Source: Ypsolopha sequella (taxonomy: Eukaryota; Arthropoda; Insecta; Lepidoptera; Ypsolophidae). From it: a stretch of DNA of 64,000 nt. Position 1 is the first letter of the stretch, and every line of letters starts with the position of its first letter. The stretch spans positions 30,022,069 to 30,086,068 of the forward strand of contig OW203993.1 of assembly GCA_934047225.1 (NCBI GenBank), written 5' to 3'. The translations under genes and the position numbers were made by a program. Below the pieces are notes generated by a model. The model did not search any database. It was not told where the DNA came from and saw only the letters and a list, made by a program, of their open reading frames with translations. Positions 42,909 through 55,098 of the stretch are shown here, piece after piece.

Positions 42909-45612
42909 ATATTATTATTATTATTAAAAATTCTTTATTGCACAAATAAAAACATGTACATAGGCGAACTTAATGCTAATTAGCATTTTCTTCCAGCTAA
43001 CCTTTGGCGATGTAGAACTTGTCAAGGGTAGTGCTTCGGTGAGGAAACAGTATTATGACTAGGCATATTAATATGATACAATTAATTTTAACTAAAATAA
43101 TTATATTGGTAAAATACATAAATAGGTAACTTATAATTTATAATCAAATACATATACTACCTCTATATAATACATACACTGATACATATAAATATATAAA
43201 CACAAATAGTATTTACGAGAGGTTAAACAATGATTATAACCTTAAACACGTATTTAGAGTTGACCCATTTCTTTATTTTGTAGATCAAGGTAATGTTGAT
43301 ATACCTTGTTTTTAAAAGTAGTCACTGATGTAGCCTCGCGTATATGAAGTGGAAAATTATTCCAAAGGCGAATTGCTGACACAGTAAAGGAATTCGAATA
43401 CATTTGAGTAGAATGTTCTGGAGTACGGAGAAGCAGAGCTTTACTTGGACGTAGAAGACGTCCAAGGGAACCAAAGGGGATAAAACGTTCTTTGAGATAG
43501 GGAGGAGAACATGAGTTGTGCAAAATACTATAAAGAAAAGCAAGGATGTGGGCATTTCTACGAAACTTAATATTAAGCCAACCCAATTCAGAGCGAGATT
43601 GTGAGATATGATCGTACTTTCGAAGACCAAAGATATAGCGAATACAAAGATTAAGAAGACGGTCCAGTTTGTTTAATAATTCTACAATTAAATCGGGAAA
43701 GCAGACATCAGCATAGTCTAGAATGGGAAGCAACAGAGAATTAACCAACGTAACCTTAGCGGAGTATGGTAAGAACTTTTGCAGACGCTTTAAAGAATGC
43801 ATAGATGCAAATATCTTTTTACTTACTTCAGCAACATGGCGATCCCAGCTCATATTGTTCTGAATGTGAAGCCCCAAGTTTTTTACCTCAGTGCAGTAAG
43901 TTAGTGAGATTCCATGAAACTTTACTTGAGGCAGAGTGCTGATGTCAAGCTTATCCACTAGCGCTCTGCTGCCCAAGATCATGACCTGCGTTTTTGCTGG
44001 ATTTACAAGAAGCCTGAATTGTTCTGACCATAGACAAATGGAATCAAGATCTGATGACATCTTTTGTATGGTCACAGGTAACAGATCTTGTTTACATGAT
44101 AGATATAATTGCAGATCATCTGCGTAAAGATGGAAAGAGCTAAAGTTAATAACGGTAGTAAGGGTGTTGATAAATATAGAGAACAGGAGAGGGGACAGTA
44201 CGCCACCTTGTGGAACTCCAGCTGTTATGTCACACCAATCAGAAAAAGTGTCGTTAAGACGTATACGTTGTTTGCGCCCAATGAGGTATGAATAGAACCA
44301 AGTTATGGTAGAATCAGATAAGTTTAGAGACCGGAGGATAGTGATGAGTATGTCATAATCAACACAGTTAAAAGCATTGCTAAAATCGAGGAGGGTCAAG
44401 AGAGTGAGTTATTGTTCATCCATAGCTTTACGAAAATCGTCAGTAATTTTAATGAGAGCAGAGCAAGTGCTGTGGCCAGGACGAAATCCTGATTGAAGTG
44501 GGTTAAGGAGATGGTTAGCATGAAGAAAGTTAAGGAGCTGACGATTTACTACACGTTCAAGCACCTTGGACAGGAAAGGAAGAATCGATATGGGGCGGTA
44601 GTGCTTGAATTCAGATGGATCAATAATTTTTGGCACAGGGACCATGTATGCCATTTTCCAAAGAGAAGGGAATGTATTTGAAGAAAGAGAAAAATTTATA
44701 ATATGGCTAAGAGAAGGAAGAATAATTTTGAGAATGGGTAAGAGAAGATCACGGCCCAATGTATCATGACCAATGGCTTTACTGGGGATGGAGAGAATGA
44801 TCTTTTCGATTGTAAAGTCAGAAACAGGTTCAAATGAGAATTTTTGGGACGTGACAGGAGGGGCTGCAAGAAGGCGCTGGATTGTTAAATGTTTTAAAGA
44901 ATGGTCAATAATATGAGGCGGTGAAGAAAAATGGTGGTTAAGACCATTTAAGTCAAGTGAAGGGTTTAGTTCCTGGTGACATTTACCAAGCCCCAATTTA
45001 CGCAAAAATCGCCAAAGATTATTTGGGGAACAATTTTCTATAGAAGAATGGATGTGTTGGCGTTTTGCATTCCTGATCATTTGATTGCATTTGTTTCGCG
45101 CTGCCTTGAACCTATCCCAGTTTTCACCAGAGGCAACTTTTTTATGCTTGCATCGAAGACTATCTCTGTACGCCATGGCTTTACGGATCGCATCCGTGAG
45201 CCAAGGAGCTGGAGCATGTTTCATTCGGACAGGGTGAATAGAAGCATGGATGTCATATAAGTCAATGACAAGCTCATTAAAAATGGCAACCTTTTCATCG
45301 ACGGTGGTAAGGTGCTCCAACTGTGACCAATTTATTCTTTGCGCATCAACAATGAGTTTGTCTCTGTTCATACCCGCGAATTTACGCTGGAAGAGGACTT
45401 TGGGCTTAACTTTTGGGATTTTCAATTTATAGGACACGTAAATAAGATCATGGTGGGAGAAACCCGAAGCTGTAACCTGCCCATGACAGGAAACACGATC
45501 AGGTTTGGGTGTCAAGATAACATCCAGAAGAGTATGGGAGTCACCAACATGATGCGTAGCATTAAGTTTCAAGATAGAGAGGTTAGTCGAAATTGACAAA
45601 GACAACAATTTG
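42909..45612 (-). mobile_element. 5'-truncated LINE (CR1/Jockey group)
   Basis: The 3' end is AAAGAATTTTT followed by (AAT)n at 42909-42924. A 3' UTR of about 330 bp separates the tail from the ORF stop at 43254. The 5' end is truncated inside the endonuclease region near 45612. It lies in intron 1 of the TRAF-like gene, antisense to it. No target duplication was identified. Confidence 0.85.
43254..45608 (-). pseudogene. LINE reverse transcriptase ORF with one in-frame stop
   Basis: The frame starts inside the endonuclease (GFSHHDLIYVSYK, the terminal S-x-H motif). Reverse-transcriptase blocks follow: MVPVPKIIDPSEFKHYRPIS, LQSGFRPGHSTCSALIKI, LLDFSNAFNCVDYDILI (first aspartate), GVPQGGVLSPLLFSIFIN, FHLYADDLQLYLS (YADD catalytic pair) and VKNLGLHIQNNMSWDRHV. 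The C-terminal domain has FGLRKYDHISQSRSELGWL. One TAA (44409-44411) interrupts it between MDEQ and LTLLTLLDF. Otherwise the frame is open over 780 codons, so it decayed recently. The clade is inferred from motif flavour. Confidence 0.88.
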
Positions 45613-46922
45613 CGGGTACGGTAATAAAATTGTGAATCGGATTCACAGAGTAAATCCGTATCCGTATCTATATATGAAAGTTTTATATGTATATATATTC
45701 AGTAGTGGGGAACCCATCGATCTTTCTTTTAAAACAAGTGACGATAGTTGTACATTCCTGAAGCTATGATATTTAAGGTGGTGTTCTGCCGATTTTGTCA
45801 CTTTTCAAGTTAAATTTAAATTGTGAAGTTGTGATAATAAAATTTAAAAAAAATATATGTGTCATATTTCACTCTTTGAACTAAATATTTCGGCCGTTCG
45901 ATACACGATTACTTGCATTTTCTTGCATCCAGTTAAATTGCAAATACAAGCCTTAACTATGATCTAAATATCATTTCATTTGAGTTATTTCAGTTTTAGA
46001 CAATAAAACTTATACCAAAATGCACGTCGTACAAAATGTGATATAAAACGGTCATAAAACAACATACCTTAAATTCCAAAGTAATAAACAAAAACACGTT
46101 GAAATCGTGAGATTTCTGAGTGGCCCGCTTCCACTGAGGAGGATAGACAAGTGTAAAATGAAAGCGTTAGCGCAAGACAGATTCCTCTGGGTACACTCTC
46201 GCCTTAAGGTGGTAAAACAAACACAATTTCATACGATTTTAAAATTGAATACATGCCTTAATTACAACGAAACAGACTTCTCAAATATGGCTTAAAAAAA
46301 TAAACTAAAAATGTAGTTTCCGCTTATGCAATAATATTAATCAAAAATTGTTTAATTATTACGCAATTAAAAGATCAAACGTATTCAAAACACATGATTT
46401 TTGAGTGTATTGGTGAGATCTATAACCACATAGAAGTCCATGCTAGGTGTACATATACGTTTCATTCATAAAACTTTGTTCCGATTCTAGCACAAAACAA
46501 TAACTTCCAATATTCTTGGACAATGGGCAAAAATGTATGGAACTTGGTCCAAAGGCATCCACTGATGAGACTTGCGGTAAATGAAAGTACATAATTGTCT
46601 TATGATTTTGGCAACAAATTATTAGATTCTGTCCGGGGGCTCTTTTGTTATAGTCATGTTTGTCTTGACTATAATTAATGTGATTTTTCGTTAAAATGGT
46701 GTTTATTTTAACATGGTCACATAACCTCAGTATCTTTCTGGATTGCGATACCCCTCCCGCTTCTCCTTAACCACCCCGCCCTCGCCCTCAGATTCGGAAC
46801 GGTAGCGGCGGCCATGCCAGTGTTAACATTTGTCGCGTTTAACAGACTTGCATCGCCACAGCCGATGAGCTTTGCGTCGGGGGCAAAGAGTTATTAAACG
46901 ACCATTTCAAAAGTCGGACTCG
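45613..46922. other. Intron 1 sequence, no feature recognised
   Basis: Mostly AT-rich. A GC-rich patch at 46745-46890 has no frame or splice context that I can support. Confidence 0.45.
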
Positions 46923-47049
46923 TGGATGTACAGTGGAGACCACATCAAGCTATACACTTGCAGTACGAAATTAGCCCCTACAGAAAAGAATATAAGATAG
47001 GTACAAAGTCCAATGTGTCTTACTTGATGCGGTCTCCACTGTACATCCA
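46923..47049. repeat. Small inverted-repeat element (127 bp)
   Basis: TGGATGTACAGTGGAGACCA...AAG at the left and its complement at 47023-47049 match at 26 of 27 positions. Confidence 0.85.
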
Positions 47050-47054
47050 CTAGG

Positions 47055-47578
47055 GATGTACCATAACATTTTTGTTTTGGCCATATCTTTAGAACGGAAG
47101 GTAGTACATACACCTTTTAGGGTTGTACCATAGGGGGTCAAAATATATATATATTTTTTAATTATTTCACCATTAGGTAGATCTCGTGCAGCCCTTTTCT
47201 TAGAGTACTATCAACATAAGTCTAGCTTTACCCGTTTAAGAGATACAAGCCTTTGAAGTTTTGACACTTGGGAGGGATAGATCTAACCGAGACCTTTTCT
47301 TAGACACCCATCAACATGGATCTAACTCTAACCGTTTAGGAGATACGGACCATCAAAGTTTTGACACTTGGGGGGGGGGGGGGGCGACCTCGGTGAGACT
47401 TTTTCTTAGACATCCATCAACATGGGTTAAACCTCAACCGTTTAGAAGATACAGGCCGTTAAAGTTTTGGCATTTAAAATTATATTATTTTTTGACCCCC
47501 TATGGTACAACCGTAAAGGGTGTAGGTACCACCTTCCGTTTCCAAAGATAAGGCCAAAACAAAATTTTATGGTGCATC
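47055..47578. mobile_element. TIR element with internal tandem units
   Basis: The ~88-bp arms GATGTACCATAACATTTTTG...GTACCATAGGGGGTCAAAA pair with 47489-47577. Between them three units of about 105 bp carry ATCAACATGGRTCTAACTC, CCGTTTAGGAGATACGG and AAAGTTTTGACACTTGG. A run of 14-15 G lies at 47371-47385. It is related to 40570-41822 and 48937-49300. Confidence 0.75.
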
Positions 47579-47859
47579 ATAGTGATGTAACACTAGGGAT
47601 TAAAGCATAACCCTAACATCAGGAACATCACTGTCAAACAATAGTATCATCATTTAAAATCAAAAGGAACCCTAATTTCAATATTTGATCCATGATGGCA
47701 GTAAAAATCTTGTCATGACGCGACGACGTAGATAGGTACTATAGCAGCGTTCAGAACACTCGAAGTCACTTTTTGAATTGAAATTTGATAATTATTATCC
47801 AAAATCGTTAGCTGCGACCGCGCCTGATTGTCTAATACCATAGACATGACATTTTACAA

Positions 47860-48040
47860 CCCCTTTGTAAAGAAGTAGAAATATATTTTTTAGTTACCCT
47901 TGGCGTAGCGTATCGTTGATCCCCCCTTTTTCTAACAAAAAAGCGAGGCTCCTTTGGGCTACCAATCTTAATATTGGTCCAATAAACAACTGTGACAAGT
48001 GGCAACCTTTAGTGTGGAAAACTAAACTGTTAGTAACAAA
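47860..48040. repeat. Isolated TIR of the 49843-51362 element family
   Basis: AATATTGGTCCAATAAACAA, then ACAAGTGGCA and AAAACTAAACTG match the right terminal arm at about 51282-51340. The inner counterpart is absent. Confidence 0.65.
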
Positions 48041-48936
48041 CTCTACTACAGCACAGGCTTAATAGTAGGAATCCCGTTTGGCATTCTTCGGGTACGGAAC
48101 CCCAAAAATAAAGGTACTGAGTTGAGTGTAATTAATGAAAACTGCGCATTACTTACTATAGTGTGCGTTTATTTCTGCCAGTAGCGTACCATACACACAC
48201 CACTGCATTGCGTTTATACACGACGGCACACAAAGCCGAGAAATGTATTTCCCCCTCCAAAAGCCACGCTTTGAGGTGATTGATCTGCCACCGCGGTTCA
48301 GCGGGGTCGTGTACTCAACTATAAGCTTTATGCCCGTAACTTTAAGATTGACCGCTGACCGTGTTCATAACAGATGATTCAAAATATGTCGTTGCGATCA
48401 TTATAATTGTTTAATTTTTCTAAATAACAACTAGATTATGGTTCTTATGTAAAGTTCAGCAACTTTCATTCAGTTACCTTATTTGGCTAAATTAATTTCG
48501 CACCTTTTACTGTAAAGCTAGGATGCTTTTACTGAATTTGCTTAATTTTACACCTACTTGACTAAACACACGAAAATAATTAGATATAAATTGGCAGTGA
48601 ATAGTTAATTATATTATCCATATGACTGGAAGAAAAAGAAGCGTCAACTGCGTTTGTTTCGTTTTAGTGCCTTGCTTGATCTTTTAGTGCTTAATTCGAT
48701 TATAAAAGTCTAAAACCTTAATATTTTATACCTCTTAAACAATATTTTCAATGGTTATGATATTTGCTGAAAATGTTCTGAAAAAAACAGATTGTTCACA
48801 TTTTCACTGAAACGCTTTTTCCTCATTTGCTTAATTTTAATTTATTACTTATCAACTTAAATAGCTTTACGATATAAAAACCAAATAACCCGGTTATGTT
48901 TTACTTCGAGGTCAAACTGTATATTTCCTGGCCTAA
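48041..48936. other. Intron 1 sequence, no feature recognised
   Basis: No exon, ORF or repeat supported. The patch 48180-48320 is GC-richer but non-coding as far as can be seen. Confidence 0.45.
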
Positions 48937-49842
48937 TTGTTAAAATCCGAACTGCTTACGATTAGCCATTCGGGAAATATGGCCGATTACAATTTTGGCA
49001 ATTTTTATTCGTTTTTTTTTTACCGTCGTCTAGATCTCGCAGAGCATTTTTCTTAAAGTACTATGAACATGGGTCTAGCATCAGCCGTTTGGGAGATACG
49101 GACCTGTAAAGTTTTGACACTTTCGGCAGGTAGATCTTATCGAGACCTTTTCCTAGACACCCATCAACATGGGTCTAACTCCAGCCGTTCGGGAGAAATA
49201 GGCCGTCAAACTTTTGACATAAAAAAAAGCTTTTTTTGGCACCCCGTGGTCCAACCCCTAGAGATGTACCATCTTCCGTTCTAAAGATATTTTGCTGGGA
49301 TATAGATAGACAGATAGATAGACTGTGGATATATAGATAGATAGATACCTCAAAATAAAAAAATGTAACCCTAATAGGATCGCTTGTTTGGCTGTCTATC
49401 TGTCCGTCAGTTACAGCAGATTTGCTCTGGCACACATACTTTCAAGAATTTTGAACTTTCAAGAACTATTATTAAATTTCAAAATCGATGTCATTTTCGT
49501 AATTAACGTCACAAAAAACCATAAAAACGACACCCATATTGATATTTACAACCCCATCGCACCCCACCAGGGGATAATGGTATTTCACGTCCACTACGTT
49601 GGATTTAGAAATCGTTGTTGTTTTCGTAATCAGCGACCCGATAAACCATGCAAACGATACTCATATTGATTTTCAGACTTTGTCACCCCATTTCCCCCTT
49701 TTAGGGGTTGAATTCTGAAAAAACCTGAAACACATGTTTACTCATTTATGTATACGAGTACTCCTGTGAAGTCTTGAATAAAATAGTATAATAATATATA
49801 TATTTTTTTTATTTAGTTATTTCATGTAAAAGACAAATAAAT

Positions 49843-51362
49843 TATTAGTTTAGATTGTTAGACCCCAAAAACGGCATCAGTTTAGTTTTCCGGAAGAAAG
49901 GATGCCACTTGCCACAGTTGTTTATTGGACCAATATCTACCGATAAAGATCGGTAGCCTTCGGGGGGGAAGGGGGGTCAAAGATGCACTGCGCCAAGCGT
50001 CATTTAAAAAAATTTAACTGCCTCAGTTCGATAACTACATCAAGATGGGTGTCTTTTTCAGGTAAATTAAGGACGTATAATTCATTTCTGGCATAAAATT
50101 TGTGATATTTTAAGTAGTTTCTTGAAAATTTTAAAAATATTAAAATTTTATGAAATACTTTCTTTGCCACTAAATGGTTTAAGGATCTTAAAGATAACAA
50201 TATAAATGAGGCAGAGATTGTGCTATATAAGTTTGTCATAGCCATGTATGATAGGTATGCTAGCCAATTACTGAGTATTAACAAAAAAATATTAATACAA
50301 AGTTAAATTCATCGTAGCGAAAAGTCATATTACATGTACTTTTTCAGATCAAGTCCCTGTCCCTGCACGACCATTAGTCATTGCCGTAAATATATTTTTA
50401 CAAAAAGAGATCGGCAAATTGAAAATTTACCACCAACAGAAGCGGCTCTTCGTCAGCATATTTTACGCGCAGCTTGCCAGGGAGTTCATGTGTGGGGCCA
50501 GGCTTTGGTCCTACAACAAATTCTGCCTAGTCCCTCTTATTGGGGCTGGAAGCAGAAAAATTGCCACTGGATACCCCACTGGTCTGACAACCCAGCTGTG
50601 GACAGCATTTGCCTCAAGATAACAAGGTGTCAATGTAAAGTAGGATGCAAAAAAAATGCAACTGTGTTAAAAGAAATTTAACATGTACCGAATTGTGCCA
50701 CTGCGGTAGAAGCTGCAAAAAACTAAAATGATAATTAAATACCTAGTTAATACTCTTTTAGCACCATAGAAAAGCATTTTTACGTGTTTATTGTTTTTAT
50801 GCATATATATACTTTTATAAATACACTATACTTATCCGGTTAGTTAATAAGTAGTAGTAAAATAAGAGCTCACCGACATTGTTTTATTTTTTTTTTATTA
50901 TTTTTCCTTAAAATCCGGTATAACTTATATTTTTATTCATCTGCATAAAATAGGCTTTTGTAACGTATTTTTTGTTACTTAAAAAAACCTGATGTTTTTT
51001 TTTGGTGGCACCCGCAAGTGGAAAGTATTTCATAAAATTTTAATATTTGTAAAAAATTTCGAAAAAACTACTTGAAATATCACAAATTTTTATGCCAGAA
51101 ATGAATTCTACGTCCTTAATTTACCTGAAAAAGACACCCATCTCGATGTAGTTGACGAACTCAGACAGTTGAATTTTTTTAAATGACGCTTGGTGTACTT
51201 AGAGCATCTTCCCCCCCCCCCCCCCGAAGGCTACCGATCTTTGTCGGTAGATATAAAATAAAATAAAATAAAAAATAAAATATTGGTCCAATAAACAACT
51301 GTGGCAAGTGGCATCCTTTCTTCCGAAAAACTAAACTGGATGAGCTAACGGACCCAGTTATA
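49843..51362. mobile_element. Long-TIR element carrying a cysteine-rich gene fragment
   Basis: Arms of about 300 bp pair: CTAAACTG/CAGTTTAG ends, GGAAGAAAGGATGCCACTTG, TATTGGACCAATA, GAAGGCTACCGATC, and ATGACGCTTGG through to AAATACTTTC. The sister repeat at 56352-56362 is uninterrupted (AAATAAATACAATTTT), which fixes the borders. The target duplication is AT-rich and ambiguous. The non-inverted centre encodes the pseudogene at 50160-50730. Confidence 0.75.
50160..50730 (+). pseudogene. Fragment of a transposon-associated Cys-rich protein (LPPT...)
   Basis: Block 1 (50161-50281) reads KDNNINEAEIVLYKFVIAMY then DRYASQLLSIN. Block 2 (from about 50372) reads HCRKYIFTKRDRQIENLPPT, then EAALRQHILRAACQ and a WGW motif, ending in clustered cysteines (CQCKVGCKK..., and in the next frame CTELCHCGRSC). 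I recognise this order (FV..YDR, then LPPT...L.QH..RA, then a Cys cluster) from large proteins of unknown function scattered in invertebrate genomes and thought to be transposon-linked. A run of eight A at 50650-50657 causes a one-base shift before the last cysteines. About 90 bp of unrelated sequence separates the blocks. Not functional here. Confidence 0.6.
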
Positions 51363-52137
51363 TACAATTTTCAAAATTTACAAATTACAAATGAGGTTTT
51401 AACTTATTGTAGGTACCTGAAACCTAGACTAGGCTACAAAGTAACCTGTTGATAGGTAACAGACCTCTTCCCTTCCTAGATTATTTTAACTTTTAACATA
51501 TGCACGAATTATTACGAACAGAACTGGAAGGTAACATGAAAATATAAAAGATTAACAATTTGATTTATGAATAATTAAACAAAAATATGCAAAATAAACA
51601 TGCAAAGCATGCATACAGAAAAAAAATCATTTCCAAAATACATATTAAAGATTAATTTAATAATATTATAAATTAATTTTATGATAATTATTAATTATTA
51701 ATTATTAAGCTAACATTAAAGATTGATGATAAGATTCTCGAAGTAAGACAAATTAATTTACTCATTTATGGATAGGAGTGGAGTACTCCTGTGAAGTCTC
51801 GAATAAAATAATGTTCTTTCTCCATACAAACTTTGGACCCCCGTTTCACCCCCTTAGAGGTAGAATTTCGAAAAATTATTTCTTTTTCCTTGTCTACATT
51901 ACAAAAGAAAGCTCTGTGCACAATTTCAGCTTTCTAGGTCCAAGGGTTTGGGCTGTGCGTTGATGACTCAGTGAATAAGTGAGTCAGTCAGGACTTCTCT
52001 TTTTATATATATGATGATTTACCAGTAATTAGGAATACTTGCCTAATTTATTACTCTAATCGTAACACATATGTGACATATGTCATTTACAAAAAGCTTT
52101 TAAAACGTACACTTTCGTCTCTTTCCTTTAAAGTTTT
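51363..52137. other. Remainder of the interrupted repeat and spacer
   Basis: Sequence to 52017 continues the element described at 48937 (CCGTTTCACCCCCTTAGAGG, GAAAGCTCTGTGCACAATTT). The rest is short AT-rich spacer. No gene. Confidence 0.6.
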
Positions 52138-52231
52138 AAGGAAAGGGATGGCACTGTGCTAGTAAAGGAGGAACGATACAGTTCATCTCGCTTACTTGCA
52201 CAGTTTTATCCACGTTCCATCCCTTTCCTTG
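52138..52231. repeat. Short inverted repeat (94 bp)
   Basis: AAGGAAAGGGATGG and CCATCCCTTTCCTT pair across about 65 bp. It lies 65 bp upstream of exon 2 and could be a tiny MITE. Confidence 0.5.
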
Positions 52232-52296
52232 AACTGTAATAATTCCACTGAATTAAAACTTTGACTTGATGTCATTTTCATTTTTTTTTTTAACAG

Positions 52297-52436
52297 AACC
52301 ACCTGAAGCAATGCGGCAGTATACTAGAGCAGTGCCCCCTGCGCTGTGGGGCCTGGATACAGAGGAAGCACAGGGACGGACACGTGCAGGAGTGCCCCAG
52401 AATGGACCGGGGCCCCGCCACCACCACACATGCCAG
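52297..52436 (+). CDS. TRAF-type zinc-finger gene, exon 2
   Basis: The acceptor is a T-tract then AACAG|AACCAC. The donor is GCCAG|GTAAAC. The exon is 140 bp, enters in phase 0 and leaves after two bases of a codon. It encodes NHLKQCGSILEQCPLRCGAW, then IQRKHRDGHVQECPRMDRG. H40 and C44 complete the finger begun in exon 1. C51, C55, H67 and C71 form a second finger with matching C-x3-C-x11-H-x3-C spacing. Splicing to exon 3 completes an AG|T serine codon. The last 30 bp and donor are partly repeated at 52559-52595, and the middle at 57718-57756. The family's fingers bind zinc and mediate protein contacts; the partner here is unknown. Confidence 0.85.
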
Positions 52437-52558
52437 GTAAACAATATACTAGAACATAGCCCAATGTTCCTGTTGCCAGGAACAACCAACCGCCCACCAA
52501 CCAACCATCTCTTGGTATCAAAGGGGGAAGCCAGCGGGCCTTTCACCGGATACATACC

Positions 52559-52595
52559 GAATGGACCGGGGCCCCGCCACCTCCACAGGTAAATC
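52559..52595 (+). pseudogene. Duplicate of the exon 2 end and splice donor
   Basis: GAATGGACCGGGGCCCCGCC then ACCTCCACAG|GTAAAT repeats the end of exon 2 including the donor. It is separated from the real donor by about 120 bp and adjoins a truncated LINE. No coding continuity. Confidence 0.75.
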
Positions 52596-52998
52596 AGACT
52601 CGCCAAGGTGGGTACCTCTTTCGTAGGACATGGTATAAGATTTTACAACAATCTTCCATTGAGGTCCTTACTTTATTGGAGAATAATTTCAAACTGTTTA
52701 TTAAGCAAGGCCTATTGAAAAAGGCATATTACAGAATACTTAAATTATTACTTAGACGATAATAAAGCATGGGATTATGGTTATCTTTGTCATAATAGTA
52801 GTTAGTATAATTTCTTAACTTATGTTACGATTCCTCTAGAATTAACGTTAATTAATTAATAGATAAAATGACTGTAAAAGCAGATGGACTATAAGGGACA
52901 GGTAGACAAAGGTACTACACTTTTTCTGCCTTCATGACATAATTTTCTCCTGTCTTGTATTTTTTATCTCTTTATTCAATTACGCTGTTACGTTTTTA
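52586..52998 (+). mobile_element. 5'-truncated LINE, first part
   Basis: It matches 18670-19060: AAATCAGACTCGCCAAGGTG, TTCGTAGGACATGGTATAAG, then 3' UTR. It resumes at 55099 after the inserted LTR-like block. Its coding remnant is too short to function. Confidence 0.85.
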
Positions 52999-54120
52999 TG
53001 TAACATATAAGGTTGCCTAGAAGAGGCCTAAGAAACTAAGTTAATTAAGAATAAATAAAACAATAAGAAAGTTCAATACATATATTTTAAAATAATAAGT
53101 GAGGAGATAAAGAGGGTCGCGGTAGGTCGAAGTCCCTACACACTGATCAGTTCTTTGTTGTAGCTCATTACGGTCAAGTACTCCCCTAGTCGAGTGGAAG
53201 TACTTGGAGGTCCCGACAGTGAGACCGCAGCCGCCGTAGTTCTAGGTCAGAGGTCAAGGATGCTCAGCCAGTAGTCCTGTTCAGATGTAGGCGTCAGCTC
53301 CGTCAAGGGAAGAGATGACGCCTCGTAGATTAGGTGGACCGGCTGAGAATCTGGCCAGATGGTGAGTCCCAGACTTGCTCCCTGAAACGCGTCGACGACA
53401 TATTCAGTACACAGCTATCGAAACGTTTCCGTGTACGCCACCGATTTTAGAAAATACTCAACAAAGGCTTGAGGTGGCGGTACACTAAAGTTAAGCAGAA
53501 CGGAAGCAGAAAAGATGAGAAGAATACAGATAATTTACAGTTTATATTAAATTCAAAGGCAAAGCAAGCTAAATGATTTATTTAAATGAGTAGGCATGAT
53601 AAATTAAGATGTTGGCAAAAGGCACGAAAGAAATACAAGAATAAGAACAAAGAAAGTTTTAGCCGTTGATATTCAAACGGGCAAGCGACGCCGATGACGT
53701 AACGAGCATCGTCACGTCTTCGAACCGTTACAAAAACAAGTTTGCTATTAGCGTAGCAGCAATAAAAAGGCGTAGGTATCTACTGTACGCGCATAAAGAT
53801 AATTACAAAATATTGAATATTTTAACACACATATTATAGTCAAAAAGAGCACAGTTATATTATAAAATGTTGTTCACACTTACCCAAAGTATGGGGACAC
53901 AAGAACTGCGATTTTAGGGCTAATCTATCGCTATCGCGATAGCGGCTGGCACGCCGACGGGCAGCGTGGAGTCGCGCTGAGGTGGTATAAGCGACTGGCG
54001 TGCTGCCGAAAGAAAAATGACTCGAGGGCCGCGCGGGGACATGCGCGGGAGCAGGGTAGAGAGGGGGTTAGTGGGGATTGAGAAGAACGGTATGATAATT
54101 AAATATCACAACGTGACAAC

Positions 54121-55075
54121 GCCTTCGGCACACCAAACGCGTTTCGAACGCGGTGCAGATTGACGACGGACCCGCGCGAGTTGTAGTGCAAGGAACTCTA
54201 TGCAACACGACACATCAAATGCGAGCGCGTGTCGGCCGCAGGCCCGCGCTCCACGCGTCGGACAACAAACCAGGCACCGCGGTGCGGGTCGGGGCGGGCG
54301 CGCGTAAGTTGTGTTACATAGTAACTTGCTATGGCCGCCATACTTACCCGTCACACCGAGCTTGGGGCGGCAGCAGGGTTGGATTTCGTAGTATAATTAT
54401 ACTATTTGTACCATATTTTCATGACATGTAGTATGTAGTATCGTAATGGAACTATACTACGTAAAAATACCATAATTTTATGTTCAGGCCGGCCGACTTG
54501 GTTGAGACGTTTTGCTTTTTAACATTTACCCTACAATATAGGGAATTTCTGTGCGTTATGAATATTTTTAGTATTTTTTTTTTATTTCACTAACAAATAG
54601 GTTATTTTATTAAATTATGAATACATTAAGAAAATAAAAAAAAAATCAGTAACAAATAGGCTATTTTTATTTCAATTCAAAACAAAAATCAACGAAAAAC
54701 GAAACGTAGTATAATTTTAGCCAAGTAGTATATTTTTAATTCCCATAGACCACAATTTTCCGAGGGTCTGAATCCAACCCTGGGCGGCAGTAACGCGGCA
54801 ACGCGGTTGCGAGCGGCTGTGTTTTTATACACAAAAAATTATAGAATTTGTTAGGAAAAATAAATGTTTATATGACCGAGGCTATACATTTTATATGAAA
54901 ACTTATTATAAGTTACGGTTGTGGGAGAAAATTACTACACTGTACGCGTTTCTAATGCGGGTCCGCGTTCAAAACGCTACGCGGCCAACACGCGTTTAGT
55001 GTGCCGTCTCAGGCGCTACTTCCGTCACGCGTCGAATCCGCACCGCTCACGACCCGCGTTTAGTGTGCCGAAGCC
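54121..55075. mobile_element. GC-rich TIR element hosting a hAT MITE
   Basis: Left GCCTTCGGCACACCAAACGC and right GCGTTTAGTGTGCCGAAGCC are inverted. Subterminal GCGGTGCAGATT / AATCCGCACCGC also pair. The interior is rich in CpG and interrupted at 54374-54782. The short ORFs are mirrored on both strands and not convincing. Confidence 0.75.
54374..54782. mobile_element. hAT-type MITE with perfect 8-bp target duplication (409 bp)
   Basis: The terminal inverted repeat is CAGGGTTGGATT / AATCCAACCCTG. The 8-bp duplication GGCGGCAG lies at 54366-54373 and 54783-54790. TIRs beginning CAGGG and 8-bp duplications are diagnostic of hAT elements. The interior is AT-rich with repeated TAGTATA motifs and no ORF. 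Confidence 0.93.
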
Positions 55076-55098
55076 TAAGTATTGGTTTACTTTTTACA

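Larger units (their letters stand above)
48937..52017 (+). repeat. TAGCTTCTGCCC-family element, interrupted copy
   Basis: It parallels 55432-57404: AACTGCTTACGATTAGCCAT at the left, GTGAGTCAGTCAGGACTTCT and TATATATGATGAT at the right. A 1.5-kb TIR element (49843-51362) interrupts it. The sister copy shows the uninterrupted junction. It contains a GATA-rich microsatellite at 49300-49350. Confidence 0.8.
52999..55098. mobile_element. Probable solo LTR interrupting a LINE, with nested elements
   Basis: It begins TGTAACATATAAGG and ends ACTTTTTACA. TTTA flanks both sides (52995-52998, 55099-55102). Comparison with the LINE copy at 19060-19125 shows the host sequence is continuous without it. Without the nested TIR element the LTR would be about 1.15 kb. 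No ORF, primer site or second LTR is visible, so solo LTR is inference. Confidence 0.5.

Noticed and set aside
52253..52606. ORFs of 108-117 codons around exon 2
   Set aside because: They are in frames other than the zinc-finger frame and read through the splice sites; shadows of the exon.
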